Shown here in pieces: positions 46,742-55,939 of a stretch of 64,000 bases of DNA. A model generated the notes under the pieces. That model worked only from the letters and a program-made list of their open reading frames with translations, searched no databases and had not been told where the DNA came from. A program made the position numbers and the translations under genes. How positions within the stretch are numbered: the first letter of the stretch is position 1; each line of letters begins with the position of its first letter. The stretch is from Corynebacterium aurimucosum ATCC 700975 (GTDB lineage: Bacteria; Actinomycetota; Actinomycetes; Mycobacteriales; Mycobacteriaceae): NCBI RefSeq assembly GCF_000022905.1, contig NC_012590.1:186001-250000 (forward strand), written 5' to 3'.

Positions 46742-48466
46742 CTAGTGGCCGGTGCCGATTTCCAGGTGCATGCCCGGAACCGAGTTGATGAGGTTGCGGG
46801 TGTACTCCTGCTGGGCGTTGTCGAAGATATCGTCGGCGGTGCCCTGCTCGACGGCCTGGCCCTTCTTCATAACCACCACGTCGTCGGCGGTCTGGCGGAC
46901 CACCGCGAGGTCGTGGGTAATGAAGAGGTAGGACAGGCTGAGCTCCGACTGCAACTCCGCGAGAAGCTGGATGATCTGGTTCTGCACCAGCACGTCGAGG
47001 GCGGAGACGGCCTCATCGAGGACAATGACCTCTGGGCGTAGCGCCAGCGCGCGGGCAATGGCGATACGCTGGCGCTGGCCGCCGGAAAGCTCGTTGGGGT
47101 AGCGGCGCATGGCGGAACGGGGCATGGAGACCATGTCGAGGAGCTCGGCCACGCGGGCCTCACGCTCCTTGCGCGAGCCCACCTTGTGCAGGGCCATAGG
47201 TTCCTCGATGCACTTATAAATCGAGTACATCGGATCCAGCGAACCATAAGGGTTCTGGAAGACCACCTGCATCTTGCGGCGGAGCTTGAAGAGTTCCTGC
47301 TTCGACAGCGTCGAGGTATCGCGGCCTTCGAATTCGATGGTGCCGGAGGTCGGCTCCAAAAGGCCCAACACCATGTTGGCCACCGTGGACTTGCCGGAAC
47401 CGGACTCGCCCACCAGCGCCAGGGTGGTGCCGCGGCGGATGTCGAAGGAGACATCGTCGACGGCCTTCAACAGCTTCTTGCCGCCGCGCTGGCCGCGGAT
47501 ATCGAATTCCTTGGTGAGGTTGCGCACCGAAATGACCGGGGCCTGAGCCACGGAAGATGAACCTTCAGCGGAGTCAGCAGCGGTGGAGCCAGGCTCGGCG
47601 GCGGCGCCGATTGCTTCACCCGACTTCAGCTCCTTGGCCTCCACACCAGCTTCCTTGGCCGCGCGGATGCGGGAGGAGGCGAGGGAGGGGGCAGCGTCGA
47701 CAAGCCGGCGCGTGTAGGGGTGCTGCGGGGAGCGCAGGATCTCGCGCGAGGGGCCCGATTCCACGATACGACCGCGATGCATCACGATGAGGTGTTCCGC
47801 GCGCTCGGCCGCCAGACCGAGGTCGTGGGTAATGAAGAGCACCGCGTTCCCCAGCTCCTCAGTGAGGAGCTCCAGGTGATCCAGGATGGTCTTCTGCACC
47901 GTCACGTCGAGTGCGGAGGTGGGCTCATCGGCGATGAGCAACTTCGGGCGTGCGGCCAGGCCGATCGCGATGAGCGCGCGCTGGCGCATACCGCCAGAGA
48001 ACTCGTGGGGGTACTGCTTGGCGCGGCGTTCGGCGTCGGGAAGCCCGGCCTCTTCCAGGAGCTCCACGACGCGCTGGTGGCGCTCGGAGCCCTCCACCAC
48101 GTTGTTGGCCTTGAGGGATTCCTCGACCTGCGTGCCGATGCGCCACACTGGGTTGAGGTTGGACATCGGATCCTGCGGGACCAAGCCAATCTTGTCACCG
48201 CGCAGCGATTCGAATTGCTTGTTGTTGTAGTGAGTGATGTCCTCGCCCTCAAAGAGGATCTGGCCGCCGGTGACCTTGCCGGTGCCCGGCAGCAGACCCA
48301 GGATGGACATCGCTGTGGTGGACTTACCGGAACCGGACTCGCCCACGATGGCCACGGACTGGCCCGGATAAATGGACATGTTGACGCCACGCACCGCCTC
48401 AACCACGCCGGTAGACGTGGTGAAGGAGATCTGGACGTCCTTCATTTCAAGAAGTGGCTTAGTCAT
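46742..48466 (-). CDS. Peptide ABC transporter ATPase, fused DppD-DppF
   Basis: The product has 574 residues with two complete ATPase domains. The first has Walker A GESGSGKSTT (43-51), signature FSGGMRQRALIAIGLA and LLIADEPTSALD. The second, from about 310, has GESGSGKSTV, LSGGQRQRIAIARAL and VIVLDEAVSALD. Each ends in the oligopeptide/dipeptide tail (GPSREILRSPQHPYTRRL). It drives uptake of peptides or nickel-like substrates. It is the last gene of the dpp operon and starts 1 bp within the end of dppC. Confidence 0.93.
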   Translation of the reverse strand: MTKPLLEMKDVQISFTTSTGVVEAVRGVNMSIYPGQSVAIVGESGSGKSTTAMSILGLLPGTGKVTGGQILFEGEDITHYNNKQFESLRGDKIGLVPQDPMSNLNPVWRIGTQVEESLKANNVVEGSERHQRVVELLEEAGLPDAERRAKQYPHEFSGGMRQRALIAIGLAARPKLLIADEPTSALDVTVQKTILDHLELLTEELGNAVLFITHDLGLAAERAEHLIVMHRGRIVESGPSREILRSPQHPYTRRLVDAAPSLASSRIRAAKEAGVEAKELKSGEAIGAAAEPGSTAADSAEGSSSVAQAPVISVRNLTKEFDIRGQRGGKKLLKAVDDVSFDIRRGTTLALVGESGSGKSTVANMVLGLLEPTSGTIEFEGRDTSTLSKQELFKLRRKMQVVFQNPYGSLDPMYSIYKCIEEPMALHKVGSRKEREARVAELLDMVSMPRSAMRRYPNELSGGQRQRIAIARALALRPEVIVLDEAVSALDVLVQNQIIQLLAELQSELSLSYLFITHDLAVVRQTADDVVVMKKGQAVEQGTADDIFDNAQQEYTRNLINSVPGMHLEIGTGH

Positions 48467-49425
48467 TAACGCTTCCTCGCCTTCGGATCGAGTGCATCGC
48501 GGACGACGTCACCCATCATGATGAAGCTCAACACGGTCAGGCCCAAAGCGCCCGCCGGGTAGAACAGGACTGCCGGAGCGACGCGGAGGGAAGCCTGCGC
48601 GTCAGAGATGTCTCCGCCCCAGGACACGAACGTCGGCGGCAGGCCGATGCCCAGGAAGGACAGGGTGGCCTCGGCGACGATGTAGGTACCTAGCGCCACG
48701 GTGGCGTAGGAGATGATGGGCGCGGCCGCGTTCGGCAGGATGTGGCTGAACAAGATGCGCCAGCTCGACGCGCCAATGGAGCGCGCGGATTGCACGAATT
48801 CCTCGTTCTTGATGGAGACCACCGCACCGCGCGTGATGCGGGCGATGGAGACCCAGCCGAAGAGGCCGAGCACCAAGACCACCGTGACGATGGTGCGGTG
48901 CTCCTTGAACATCTGCATGACCACGATGGCGGCGAGCACCAGCGGGATGGCAAAGAAGATGTCGGTGATGCGGGAGAGAACAGAGTCAATCCAGCCGCCG
49001 AAGAAGCCGGCGATAGCGCCGATCATTGAACCAAGTACCACGACGAGCAGCGTGGTGAGGATGCCGACGGCTACCGACGCGCGCGCACCGTAGATCACGC
49101 GGGCGTAGATATCGCAGCCCTGGCGGTTGAAGCCGAAGGGGTGGCCTGGCTCGGCGGGGGCGAGGGACTTGGACAGCTCGCACAGGCGGGGGTCAGTGTT
49201 AGTAAAGAGGCCCGGTGCGATGGCCAGGAGGACGGCCACGAGGATCATGACGGCGGCGACCCAGAACAGTGGGCGACGGCGCAGGTAGCGCCATGCCTCG
49301 CCCCACTGGGAGGAAGGCGCGGACTCGTCCTTAACGGCATCGACCGCGCCGAGACCCGTTTCATCGGTTTCCGAGACGAAGTGCTCTTGGCCCGGGTAGG
49401 GAGTGGTTTTCTCGAAATTAGGCAT
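48466..49425 (-). CDS. Peptide ABC transporter permease DppC-like
   Basis: The product has 319 residues. An N-terminal cytosolic stretch and one helix (LFWVAAVMILVAVLLAIAPG) precede the BPD permease core. The EAA-type loop is RGAVVSIKNEEFVQSARSIGASS, followed by ILPNAAAPIISY. GHPFGFNRQGCDIYARVIYG is typical of DppC/OppC. I chose ATG 49425 (MPNFEKTT) because GAGGATCC lies just upstream, inside the end of dppB. It forms the pore with DppB. Confidence 0.93.
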   Translation of the reverse strand: MPNFEKTTPYPGQEHFVSETDETGLGAVDAVKDESAPSSQWGEAWRYLRRRPLFWVAAVMILVAVLLAIAPGLFTNTDPRLCELSKSLAPAEPGHPFGFNRQGCDIYARVIYGARASVAVGILTTLLVVVLGSMIGAIAGFFGGWIDSVLSRITDIFFAIPLVLAAIVVMQMFKEHRTIVTVVLVLGLFGWVSIARITRGAVVSIKNEEFVQSARSIGASSWRILFSHILPNAAAPIISYATVALGTYIVAEATLSFLGIGLPPTFVSWGGDISDAQASLRVAPAVLFYPAGALGLTVLSFIMMGDVVRDALDPKARKR

Positions 49426-50344
49426 AGCGGATCCTCGGATCAAGTACGGCGTACAGGAGGTCAACGAGCAGGTTGGCGATGATGTAGATGATCACCAACA
49501 CTGTGGTGAAGGAGACGATTGTGGTCGGCTCACCGCGCAGGATGGCCTGGTACATGGTGCCGCCGACGCCGTTGATGCCGAAGATGCCCTCGGTCACGAT
49601 GGCGCCGGTCATGAGTGCACCGATATCGGCGCCGATGAAGGTGGCCACGGGAATCAGCGAATTGCGCAACACGTGACGACGGGTCACCGCACCGTTAGAG
49701 AGGCCCTTGGCGCGGGCGGTGCGCACGTAGTCGGCGCGCAGGTTCTCAGCCACGGACTGGCGGGTCAGGCGGATGACGTAGGCCAGGGAGAGCGCGCCGA
49801 GCACCATGGCCGGCATGAGAAGGGACTTCACCGTGGCGTTAGCGCCGACGGTAACCGGCAGGACGCCCCACTTAATGCCTACGAGGTACTGGAAGACGAA
49901 GCCAATAACGAAGGAGGGCACGGCGATGACGAGCAGGGAGATGACCAACACGGTGGAATCGAAGAAGCCGCCGCGGCGCATACCGGCGAAGACGCCGAAG
50001 AGGATGCCGAAGACGGATTCAAAAATGATCGCCATGACGGTGAGCTTCACGGTAACCGGGAAGGCATTAGCCATCACCTGGGTCACGGGCACGCCGGAGA
50101 AGGTCGTGCCGAAGTCCAACATGAAGATGCCCTTGATATAGAGCAGATACTGAATGATGAACGGCTTGTCGAGGTTGTATTCAGCCTCAATGCGGGCGCG
50201 GGCAGCCTCGGTGAGGCCGCGGTCACCGCCAAGGGCTTCGACTGGATCGCCGGGCATCAAGAAGACGAGCGCGTAGATGAGCAGGGTGGCTCCGAAGAAC
50301 ACCGGAATCATCTGGAGCACTCGGCGCCCGATATAGCGCAGCAT
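49418..50344 (-). CDS. Peptide ABC transporter permease DppB-like
   Basis: The product has 308 residues and six membrane helices. It starts MLRYIGRRVLQMIPVFFGAT, the usual DppB start. The EAA loop is LRADYVRTARAKGLSNGAV and VFGINGVGGTMYQAI follows. It pairs with DppC. The start is 155 nt after an intercistronic hairpin that separates it from the binding-protein gene. It overlaps dppC by 8 bp. Confidence 0.93.
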   Translation of the reverse strand: MLRYIGRRVLQMIPVFFGATLLIYALVFLMPGDPVEALGGDRGLTEAARARIEAEYNLDKPFIIQYLLYIKGIFMLDFGTTFSGVPVTQVMANAFPVTVKLTVMAIIFESVFGILFGVFAGMRRGGFFDSTVLVISLLVIAVPSFVIGFVFQYLVGIKWGVLPVTVGANATVKSLLMPAMVLGALSLAYVIRLTRQSVAENLRADYVRTARAKGLSNGAVTRRHVLRNSLIPVATFIGADIGALMTGAIVTEGIFGINGVGGTMYQAILRGEPTTIVSFTTVLVIIYIIANLLVDLLYAVLDPRIRYA

Positions 50345-50498
50345 AGTGTGGTCCTTTACTCATTGTGGGGCAGGTGCTTGCCAGCGTTCTCCGATTTTTG
50401 GGACGCAGGTCAAAGCTTACGAGAATTCTAATGTGTGATCCCACGCTTCGAGAAATCTATAGCGCGTTTCTAATCACACTTCGGGGGTGAAAACGTGG

Positions 50499-50532
50499 GG
50501 CGACCCCCGCTCCACAGAGGTTGCGGGGGCCG
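50499..50532 (-). terminator. Attenuating hairpin between dppA and dppB
   Basis: On the minus strand GGCCCCCGC and GCGGGGGTCGCC face each other around AACCTCTGTGGA. No long T-run follows. Partial termination here would keep the binding protein in excess over the permease. Confidence 0.7.
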
Positions 50533-50553
50533 TATGAAGTAGCGGGGATGGCG

Positions 50554-52149
50554 TTACTTCTTGGTGATGTTGTAGTAGACCGGCTGGGACTTCCAAGAGA
50601 AGACGACGTTGTCGACGTTCTCGGAGTAGCCACCGGTGGCGTTGGAGTACCACAGCGGGATAGCCGGCAGGTCCTTGAACAGGATTTCCTGGGCCTCGGT
50701 GTACTTCTTGATGGCGTCTTCCTCGGAGGAGGAGGTCAGGGCTTCGTCGAGAAGCTTGTCAAACTCCGGGTTGGTGTAGTCACCGTCGTTGGAGGAGCCG
50801 TTGGTCTTGTACAGCGGAGCAAGGAAGTTGGCCTGGCTCGGGTAGTCCGCCTGCCAGCCGGTGCGGAAGGCAGTCTTGATGGTGCGGTTGGTCACCTCAT
50901 CGCGCAGGGACTTGAAGTCAGGGTACGGAGCGCCGACAGCCTCGATGCCGAGGGTGTTCTTGATGGAGTTGGTGGTTGCATCCACCCAGCTCTTGTGGCC
51001 ACCGTCGGAGTTGTAGGCAATTTCGAGGGTCGGGTTATCCCACTTGTTGATCTTGTCGGCCTCGGCCCACAGTTCCTTGGCCTTCTCCGGGTCGTACTTC
51101 AGGACCTCGTTGCCCTTGATGTCCTCGGAGTAGCCCGGCATAACCGGGGAGGTGAAGTCCTTGGCCGGGGTGCGGGTGCCCTTGAAGATGGTGTCCGTGA
51201 TCTCCTCGCGGTTGATGGCGTAGGAGATGGCTTGGCGGCGCAGGACGCCTTCCTCGCCGGAGTAGTGCTCGAGGTTCTCGCCCAGGGTGAAGGATTGGAA
51301 CACGGCGGTCGGCTGGTTCACAGCGCGGTCACCGAGGTCAGCCTCGTAGACGTCGAAGGCGGAGTCCGGAACGGCGTCGAGGACATCCAGGTTGCCTGCC
51401 AGCAGGTCGGCGTAGGCCGCGTCCTGTCCGGCGTAGAAGACGAACTTGATGCCGTCATTCTGCGGGGTCTGACCGCCCTTGTACTCCTCGTTCGGAACGA
51501 CGGTGGCGTCCTGGTTGTGGTTCCACTCGGTCAGCTTGTACGGGCCGTTACCAATCGGGTTCTGGCCGAAGGCGTCCATGTCTTCCAGGGCCGACTCATG
51601 CAGCGGGTAGAACGCGGAGTAGCCCAGCTGTGCAGGGAAGTCCTGCTCCGGGCTGTTCAGGGCGATGGTGAAGGTGAGGTCATCGACGACCTTAAGGCCT
51701 TCCATCTCCTCGACGCCTTCCTCGAAGCCCTTGATGTTGGCAAAGAAGGAAGCGTTGAGCTGATCGTTAGCCACAGCGTAGTTCCACGCATCCACGAAGT
51801 TCTTCGCGGTCACCGGGGAGCCGTCGGAGAACGTGGATTCCTTGAGCTTGACGGTGAACTCGGTGTTGTCGTCATTCGGCTCGATGGATTCAGCCAGTTC
51901 GTTCTGGGCTTCGCCATCGCCGTCGTAGTAGACCAGGCCGGCGTAGATGGAATCGACGATGCGCCCGCCGCCGGTCTCATTGGTGTTGGCTGGGATGAGC
52001 GGGTTCTGCGGCTCGGAGCCGTTGACTGTGATGATGCCATCGCCGGAGCCAGAGGCAGAGTCCGAACCGGAGTTGTCGCCACCACAAGCCGCGAGGGTGA
52101 GCGGCAGGGTAGCGACAGAGAGAGCAGCGAGTGTCTTCTTGAGCGTCAT
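50554..52149 (-). CDS. Peptide-binding lipoprotein DppA-like
   Basis: The product has 531 residues. The signal sequence ends in LTLAAC with lipid-anchored Cys22. It has the SBP_bac_5 fold: AESIEPNDDNTEFTVKLKESTFSDGSPVTAKNF, then NPIGNGPYKLTEWN and AISYAINREEITDTIF, all typical of oligopeptide/dipeptide binding proteins. It captures peptides outside the membrane for DppBC-DF. Strong codon bias suggests high expression. It is the first gene of the operon. Confidence 0.94.
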   Translation of the reverse strand: MTLKKTLAALSVATLPLTLAACGGDNSGSDSASGSGDGIITVNGSEPQNPLIPANTNETGGGRIVDSIYAGLVYYDGDGEAQNELAESIEPNDDNTEFTVKLKESTFSDGSPVTAKNFVDAWNYAVANDQLNASFFANIKGFEEGVEEMEGLKVVDDLTFTIALNSPEQDFPAQLGYSAFYPLHESALEDMDAFGQNPIGNGPYKLTEWNHNQDATVVPNEEYKGGQTPQNDGIKFVFYAGQDAAYADLLAGNLDVLDAVPDSAFDVYEADLGDRAVNQPTAVFQSFTLGENLEHYSGEEGVLRRQAISYAINREEITDTIFKGTRTPAKDFTSPVMPGYSEDIKGNEVLKYDPEKAKELWAEADKINKWDNPTLEIAYNSDGGHKSWVDATTNSIKNTLGIEAVGAPYPDFKSLRDEVTNRTIKTAFRTGWQADYPSQANFLAPLYKTNGSSNDGDYTNPEFDKLLDEALTSSSEEDAIKKYTEAQEILFKDLPAIPLWYSNATGGYSENVDNVVFSWKSQPVYYNITKK

Positions 52150-52320
52150 GTGGGGCTTAGACCTCCGTGGTGCGAAAGATGTAGAAAACCTGTGATGTTG
52201 GTTTTATATGAAGCTACCGCGTGGCTCGTCTCATATACAAGGAATCGAAAAATATGTCCTGCAATGAAAGCTATAGATCGGTAGGTATTTGTTCCTGACC
52301 TGCGGTTTTGTTGGAGAATG

Positions 52321-52352
52321 AAAAAAGCCCCATCCCCCTGAGAGGGGTGGGA
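52321..52352 (-). terminator. Terminator of the hydrolase gene
   Basis: On the minus strand CCCACCCCTCTCAGGGGGAT GGGG forms a hairpin followed by CTTTTTT. It ends the unit above the dpp operon. Confidence 0.88.
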
Positions 52353-52370
52353 CACGGAGGGGAGTGAATG

Positions 52371-53273
52371 TTACCTATCTCGCAGCCACTGAATGATGGT
52401 CTGAGTAAAACCGTGAGGGTTCTCAAGGTAGGGGAGGTTCTTGGAGCCGGGGATGGTGGTGGCAGTGAAGTCCCCACGGCAGCGCCGCGCCGCCCGCCGC
52501 GCCACTGGCCGCCACAGCATCTGATCGGCATGAATGAACAGCGTCGGACACTGCACGCTGAGCTCGAGCCAACTCAGCGGAACCACGGCGGTGCGCAGTC
52601 GGTGGTTCCAGATGATTCCGCGGCGGACGTTTCCAATACGTGAGGAGGCCACACGCAAGCGCAGGGCCTCCTCACGCTCGGCGCCGCTGAAGGATCCGAG
52701 GGCATCGAGATCCATCTCCCGGAGGTAAGCGGACTCTCTCAGCAGGAGGCTCGGGGCGCCAATCTTTCCGAGGCGGCACAATGCCGCGCGCAGGAGAACC
52801 CACCCAAAATCCCAGGGGCGCGCAGCGATAGCGCGGCGTAGATCAGCTGAGTGTGCCGCCGAAACAGATACCAGCCCCCGTACCCGCTCGGGCCGCTCGG
52901 TAGCCAGCGCCCAGGCCACCGCACCACCGGTATCCGCGCCAACCAGGTAGGCATCATCGTGGCCCAATGCACGGATAGCACCGCTGACATCGCCAACCGC
53001 CACGCGGATATCCTGGCCGGGTTCGAGCGGTGGTTTATCGGACATGCCAAAACCTCGCATGTCGAGGGCGGCGACGTGGAAGCCGGCGTCGGCAAGCGGG
53101 GCAATGACATTCCGGAAGTCGAACCACCCGCCAAAGGAACCATGGAGCAGCAGTACCAGCGGGTTATCCGGGTCGCCAGCGGTAGCGGCGTGCAGGCGGA
53201 TGCCGCGCGTGTGCAGGAACTCGTGTTCAAAGGGACCGTCAAGCTCCACTACGGAGGGCGGTAGGGGATTCAT
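52371..53273 (-). CDS. Alpha/beta hydrolase with Asp nucleophile
   Basis: The product has 300 residues. The oxyanion region is LLLHGSFGGWFDF, and the nucleophile elbow is YLVGADTGGAVAW, with Asp in place of Ser, as in epoxide hydrolases and haloalkane dehalogenases. The catalytic His is likely in YLENPHGFTQTI near the end. The cap region (RRAIAARPWDFGWVLLRAAL) is helical. The substrate is unknown. In C. glutamicum an epoxide hydrolase-like gene stands in this place upstream of the holin-like and SerB-like genes. The start MNPLPPSVVELDG lies before the first strand. Confidence 0.88.
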   Translation of the reverse strand: MNPLPPSVVELDGPFEHEFLHTRGIRLHAATAGDPDNPLVLLLHGSFGGWFDFRNVIAPLADAGFHVAALDMRGFGMSDKPPLEPGQDIRVAVGDVSGAIRALGHDDAYLVGADTGGAVAWALATERPERVRGLVSVSAAHSADLRRAIAARPWDFGWVLLRAALCRLGKIGAPSLLLRESAYLREMDLDALGSFSGAEREEALRLRVASSRIGNVRRGIIWNHRLRTAVVPLSWLELSVQCPTLFIHADQMLWRPVARRAARRCRGDFTATTIPGSKNLPYLENPHGFTQTIIQWLRDR

Positions 53274-53362
53274 GGGCGGGCCTTTCGTGGGAAGGGTGCA
53301 CAGAAGAAATCCGCCCCGAACGCATGTGCTCGGGGCGGGAGATTGAAAAGGGCCTTAAAGGT

Positions 53363-53857
53363 TTAGGTGTAGAGGCCACGCTCGATGGACTTCTCAGCCT
53401 TACCCGGAACCAACTTCTTGAGTTCCTTCGTGGACTGGATGGTCTTCTCCGGGGCCTTGACCTGCTTGACCTGCTTGAAGCCGATGAAGGCCACGACGGC
53501 GGCCAGGACGACCATAATGAGGAAGACAATCAGGAAGGCAGCCCAGCGGTCGAGCCATACGGCCAGCAGCTCCGCCAGGAAGAAGAAAAAGAAGAAGGAG
53601 CTATACAGAGCCACGGTGCCGGCCACGCCGAACATCCCGGCGCCGATGCCGCCCTTCTTGGCAGAAGCAGCGAGCTCGGTCTTGGCTAGCTCAACCTCGG
53701 AGCGAACCAGCTGGGACATCTGCTCGGTGGCGTTGGATACGAGCTGGCCGATGGATGCTTCGCCACGGCGGGAGGTATTCGCATCGCTCAAGGGAATGCC
53801 GTCTACCTTCGGGGCGAACTTGTTGGACCCGTCAGTGAATAGTCCGTCGTTGCTCAC
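53363..53857 (-). CDS. Phage holin-like (Actinobacterial holin-X) membrane protein
   Basis: The product has 164 residues. An N-terminal cytosolic helix (IGQLVSNATEQMSQLVRSEVELAKTEL) precedes two membrane hairpin helices. The first contains six phenylalanines in a row (YSSFFFFFFLAELLAVW) and the second is FLIVFLIMVVLAAVVAFIGF. This is the DUF1469/holin-X pattern. Despite the name, these chromosomal proteins are not known to act in phage lysis; a membrane-organisation role is more likely. AGGAGT lies 8 nt before the GTG. It is divergent from the Fic-like gene. Confidence 0.88.
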   Translation of the reverse strand: MSNDGLFTDGSNKFAPKVDGIPLSDANTSRRGEASIGQLVSNATEQMSQLVRSEVELAKTELAASAKKGGIGAGMFGVAGTVALYSSFFFFFFLAELLAVWLDRWAAFLIVFLIMVVLAAVVAFIGFKQVKQVKAPEKTIQSTKELKKLVPGKAEKSIERGLYT

Positions 53858-53967
53858 GGTTTAATACTCCTACTGTTTTGTCGCAATCTATATCAGCCAT
53901 AGTAATGAACTTTCCAGAGTTCATGTGGTGCGGCCCGCAAAGTGGGTACGGCGTTATTGTAATGGGT

Positions 53968-54651
53968 ATGCCGCATTCTGACCCGCTGACCCCGCTGATG
54001 TCCCTTTCTGGGGTGGAGGATAAAGCTGCTTCTGCCGTCGCAGCGATAGCGCGCGTGCACCGCCGGCCCGCGGGCTTGCGCAAGTTTGACGTTATTTCTT
54101 CCGAGTCGCTGTTGCGCGGTGCGCGGGCGGCCGCGGCGATCGACGGCGCGCCGCTTGAGGCTGACAGCATCCCGCCCGCAGTCAGCGCTTATTCCCTCCT
54201 CGCCCCCGAAACACAGGCGGCTACGGTGCGCACCTTCGCGCGGGCTCCACTGCAGGTCCTAGCCCGGATTGATGTTGCCGCGGGCGGCGCGGGCCGCCCC
54301 GATCAGAACCCAGCGGTGGCGCAGGCGCTGGCGCAGCTCACCACCCGCGGGGCCGGGGTGGATTTTGACCGCTTGTTGCCGGTGGTGCTGCACGCGGAGA
54401 TCGCCGCGCGCTCGCTGTTCGGCGCGCGCAGCACCGTCGTGGCGCTCGTCGCCGCCCGTACCGCCGCCATCCATACCGGCTTCGATCCGCGGGGATTCGC
54501 CGTGCCTGAGACCTACCTCAACCGGCATCGCGCGGACTACCGTGCGGCACTGGACGCTTATGACAAGGATCCGGGGGCGCTCATCACGCTGCTTCTCGAC
54601 GCCTGGGAGGCCGGCGCCCGCGAAGCCGACGGCATCGCGCAAGCGGCTTAA
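53968..54651 (+). CDS. Fic-like protein without the catalytic motif
   Basis: The product has 227 residues. VISSESLLRGARAAAAIDGA resembles the N-terminal part of Fic-family proteins. The C-terminal part (VVALVAARTAAIHTGFDPRGFAVPETYLNRHRADYRAALDAYD) has the helices that normally follow the HPFxxGNGR loop. No such loop is present, so AMP transfer is unlikely. ATG 53968 was chosen because a TATTGT hexamer ends 7 nt upstream (leaderless). It converges on the HAD gene and overlaps it by 4 bp. The Fic link is a distant resemblance. Confidence 0.7.
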   Translation: MPHSDPLTPLMSLSGVEDKAASAVAAIARVHRRPAGLRKFDVISSESLLRGARAAAAIDGAPLEADSIPPAVSAYSLLAPETQAATVRTFARAPLQVLARIDVAAGGAGRPDQNPAVAQALAQLTTRGAGVDFDRLLPVVLHAEIAARSLFGARSTVVALVAARTAAIHTGFDPRGFAVPETYLNRHRADYRAALDAYDKDPGALITLLLDAWEAGAREADGIAQAA

Positions 54652-55463
54652 TCGCGCAGCTGCTGCCTCGCAAAGAAAACACCGCCAACCACTAGGGCAG
54701 CGATGCCGGCCACGACGGCCGAGCCAATACCGAACTCGCGGGCGCTGGGCGCGGTGAAGAGGGGAACGGGATGTTTAAACGTGCGGATTTCCCAGTCATG
54801 GGCAAGGGCATGCTTCTTTAACAAACGGTCCGGGTTCACGGCAACGGGGTGGCCAACTTGTTCCAGCATCGGAATGTCTGTGGCGGAATCGGAGTAGGCA
54901 AAGGATGCGTCGGGGTCGACGTTGAGCTCCTGGGCAATGCGCGCCAATGCCTCAGCTTTTGCGGCGCCTTTGCAATAAAACAGAATCTCCCCAGTGAAGC
55001 GGCCGTCCTTCTCGGCGAGCTCGGTGGCCACGACATGCTCGATGCCCAGCTCCTGTGCGATGGGCTCGACCAGCACGCTTGCCGACGCCGAGATGATCAC
55101 CACCTCGTGGCCGGCGGCGCGGTGGGCGTCGATAAGCGCGCGTGCCTCCGCATAAATGGCGGGGGTGACCACAGTGTGCATGGTCTCTACCGCGATGTCG
55201 TGGACCTCCTGAACGGACCAGCCGGTGGCCATGGCGGCGAGCTGATCGCGGGTGGTGTCCATGTGCTCGCTGCTGTGGCCGGCGAGCATATAGCTGGCCT
55301 TGGCTAAAGACAGCTGGAGTGCCTCCGCATGCGTAATGAGCCCGTTGTGCATGAACTCGCGGCCGAAGGCATAGGCCGAGGATGTGGCAATGATCGTTTT
55401 GTCCAAGTCGAAAAACGCGGCCGCGCGGGTGGTGCCGTCGGTGGGGAAAGGGGTACCGGTCAT
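54648..55463 (-). CDS. SerB-like HAD-IB phosphatase, membrane-anchored
   Basis: The product has about 271 residues. Motif I is AAAFFDLDKTIIATSS (nucleophile Asp), motif II VVIISAS, and motif III with KGAAKAEAL and SDSATDIPMLEQVG. It is of the HAD-IB/phosphoserine phosphatase-like subgroup. One C-terminal helix (GIGSAVVAGIAALVVGGVFFA) suggests membrane attachment. The substrate is unknown; it is probably not the biosynthetic SerB. This gene next to 6C RNA and cpaE/tad is conserved from mycobacteria (Rv3661 region). I chose ATG 55463; a longer start at 55544 is possible. Confidence 0.85.
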   Translation of the reverse strand: MTGTPFPTDGTTRAAAFFDLDKTIIATSSAYAFGREFMHNGLITHAEALQLSLAKASYMLAGHSSEHMDTTRDQLAAMATGWSVQEVHDIAVETMHTVVTPAIYAEARALIDAHRAAGHEVVIISASASVLVEPIAQELGIEHVVATELAEKDGRFTGEILFYCKGAAKAEALARIAQELNVDPDASFAYSDSATDIPMLEQVGHPVAVNPDRLLKKHALAHDWEIRTFKHPVPLFTAPSAREFGIGSAVVAGIAALVVGGVFFARQQLRD

Positions 55464-55615
55464 CGAGGAAGGCCTGCCATTAGTGTGCGAGTTACCCTGC
55501 TCATCGTAGCCTCTTAGCAGGAAGAATCGGGAGTGCGCAAACATATTGCCAGAAAACTCAAGGAATGTTGGATTTCGCTGTTGTCATCTCTTCTTTCGCA
55601 TGTCATAATGTCAGG

Positions 55616-55719
55616 TGCAAGGCCCCGATATACAGTGCGGCCTGCCCCGGCGCACCCCCCGATGCCGGGTTACCGATGGCCCGTGCACACCCCCCCGAGG
55701 CGCGGGCCATCGCCTTTTT
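55616..55719 (+). ncRNA. 6C small RNA
   Basis: Two GC-rich hairpins each expose a run of six or seven C in the loop: CCCGGC-GCACCCCCCGAT-GCCGGG (55646-55669) and CGATGGCCCG...CACCCCCC...CGGGCCATCG (55674-55712). TTTTT follows at 55715-55719. CATAAT (55604-55609) could be its -10. This double C-loop hairpin is the defining feature of the actinobacterial 6C RNA. In mycobacteria it also lies between the SerB-like gene and the CpaE-like gene. It pairs with G-rich mRNA sites and affects DNA replication and secretion genes there. Confidence 0.9.
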
Positions 55720-55939
55720 ATTCCGCCTGCATCCGTGCTGGGTGTTTACTTTTGACCCTTAACCCCGAATTCTAAGGATCGTGGAAACGTGGTTTCCTGT
55801 GAATTTTCGGTACGCGAACCCCGGTAATTTTGTTTAAGCGTCAGCAAAACAGGTGCGGAAGACGCCATAATGGCGAAGTTATCCACAGGTGGCTAGGAAG
55901 CTCTAGCGCGCGGTTGGCGTGCTCGCGCATGCTTCAGGC

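Noticed and set aside
50521..52284. 587-codon plus-strand frame antisense to dppA
   Set aside because: The minus strand encodes a clear SBP lipoprotein; the plus frame is a shadow of its codon bias.
53363..53857. Prophage remnant, because of the holin-like gene
   Set aside because: No other phage gene is near, and this holin-X gene is part of the conserved corynebacterial gene order.
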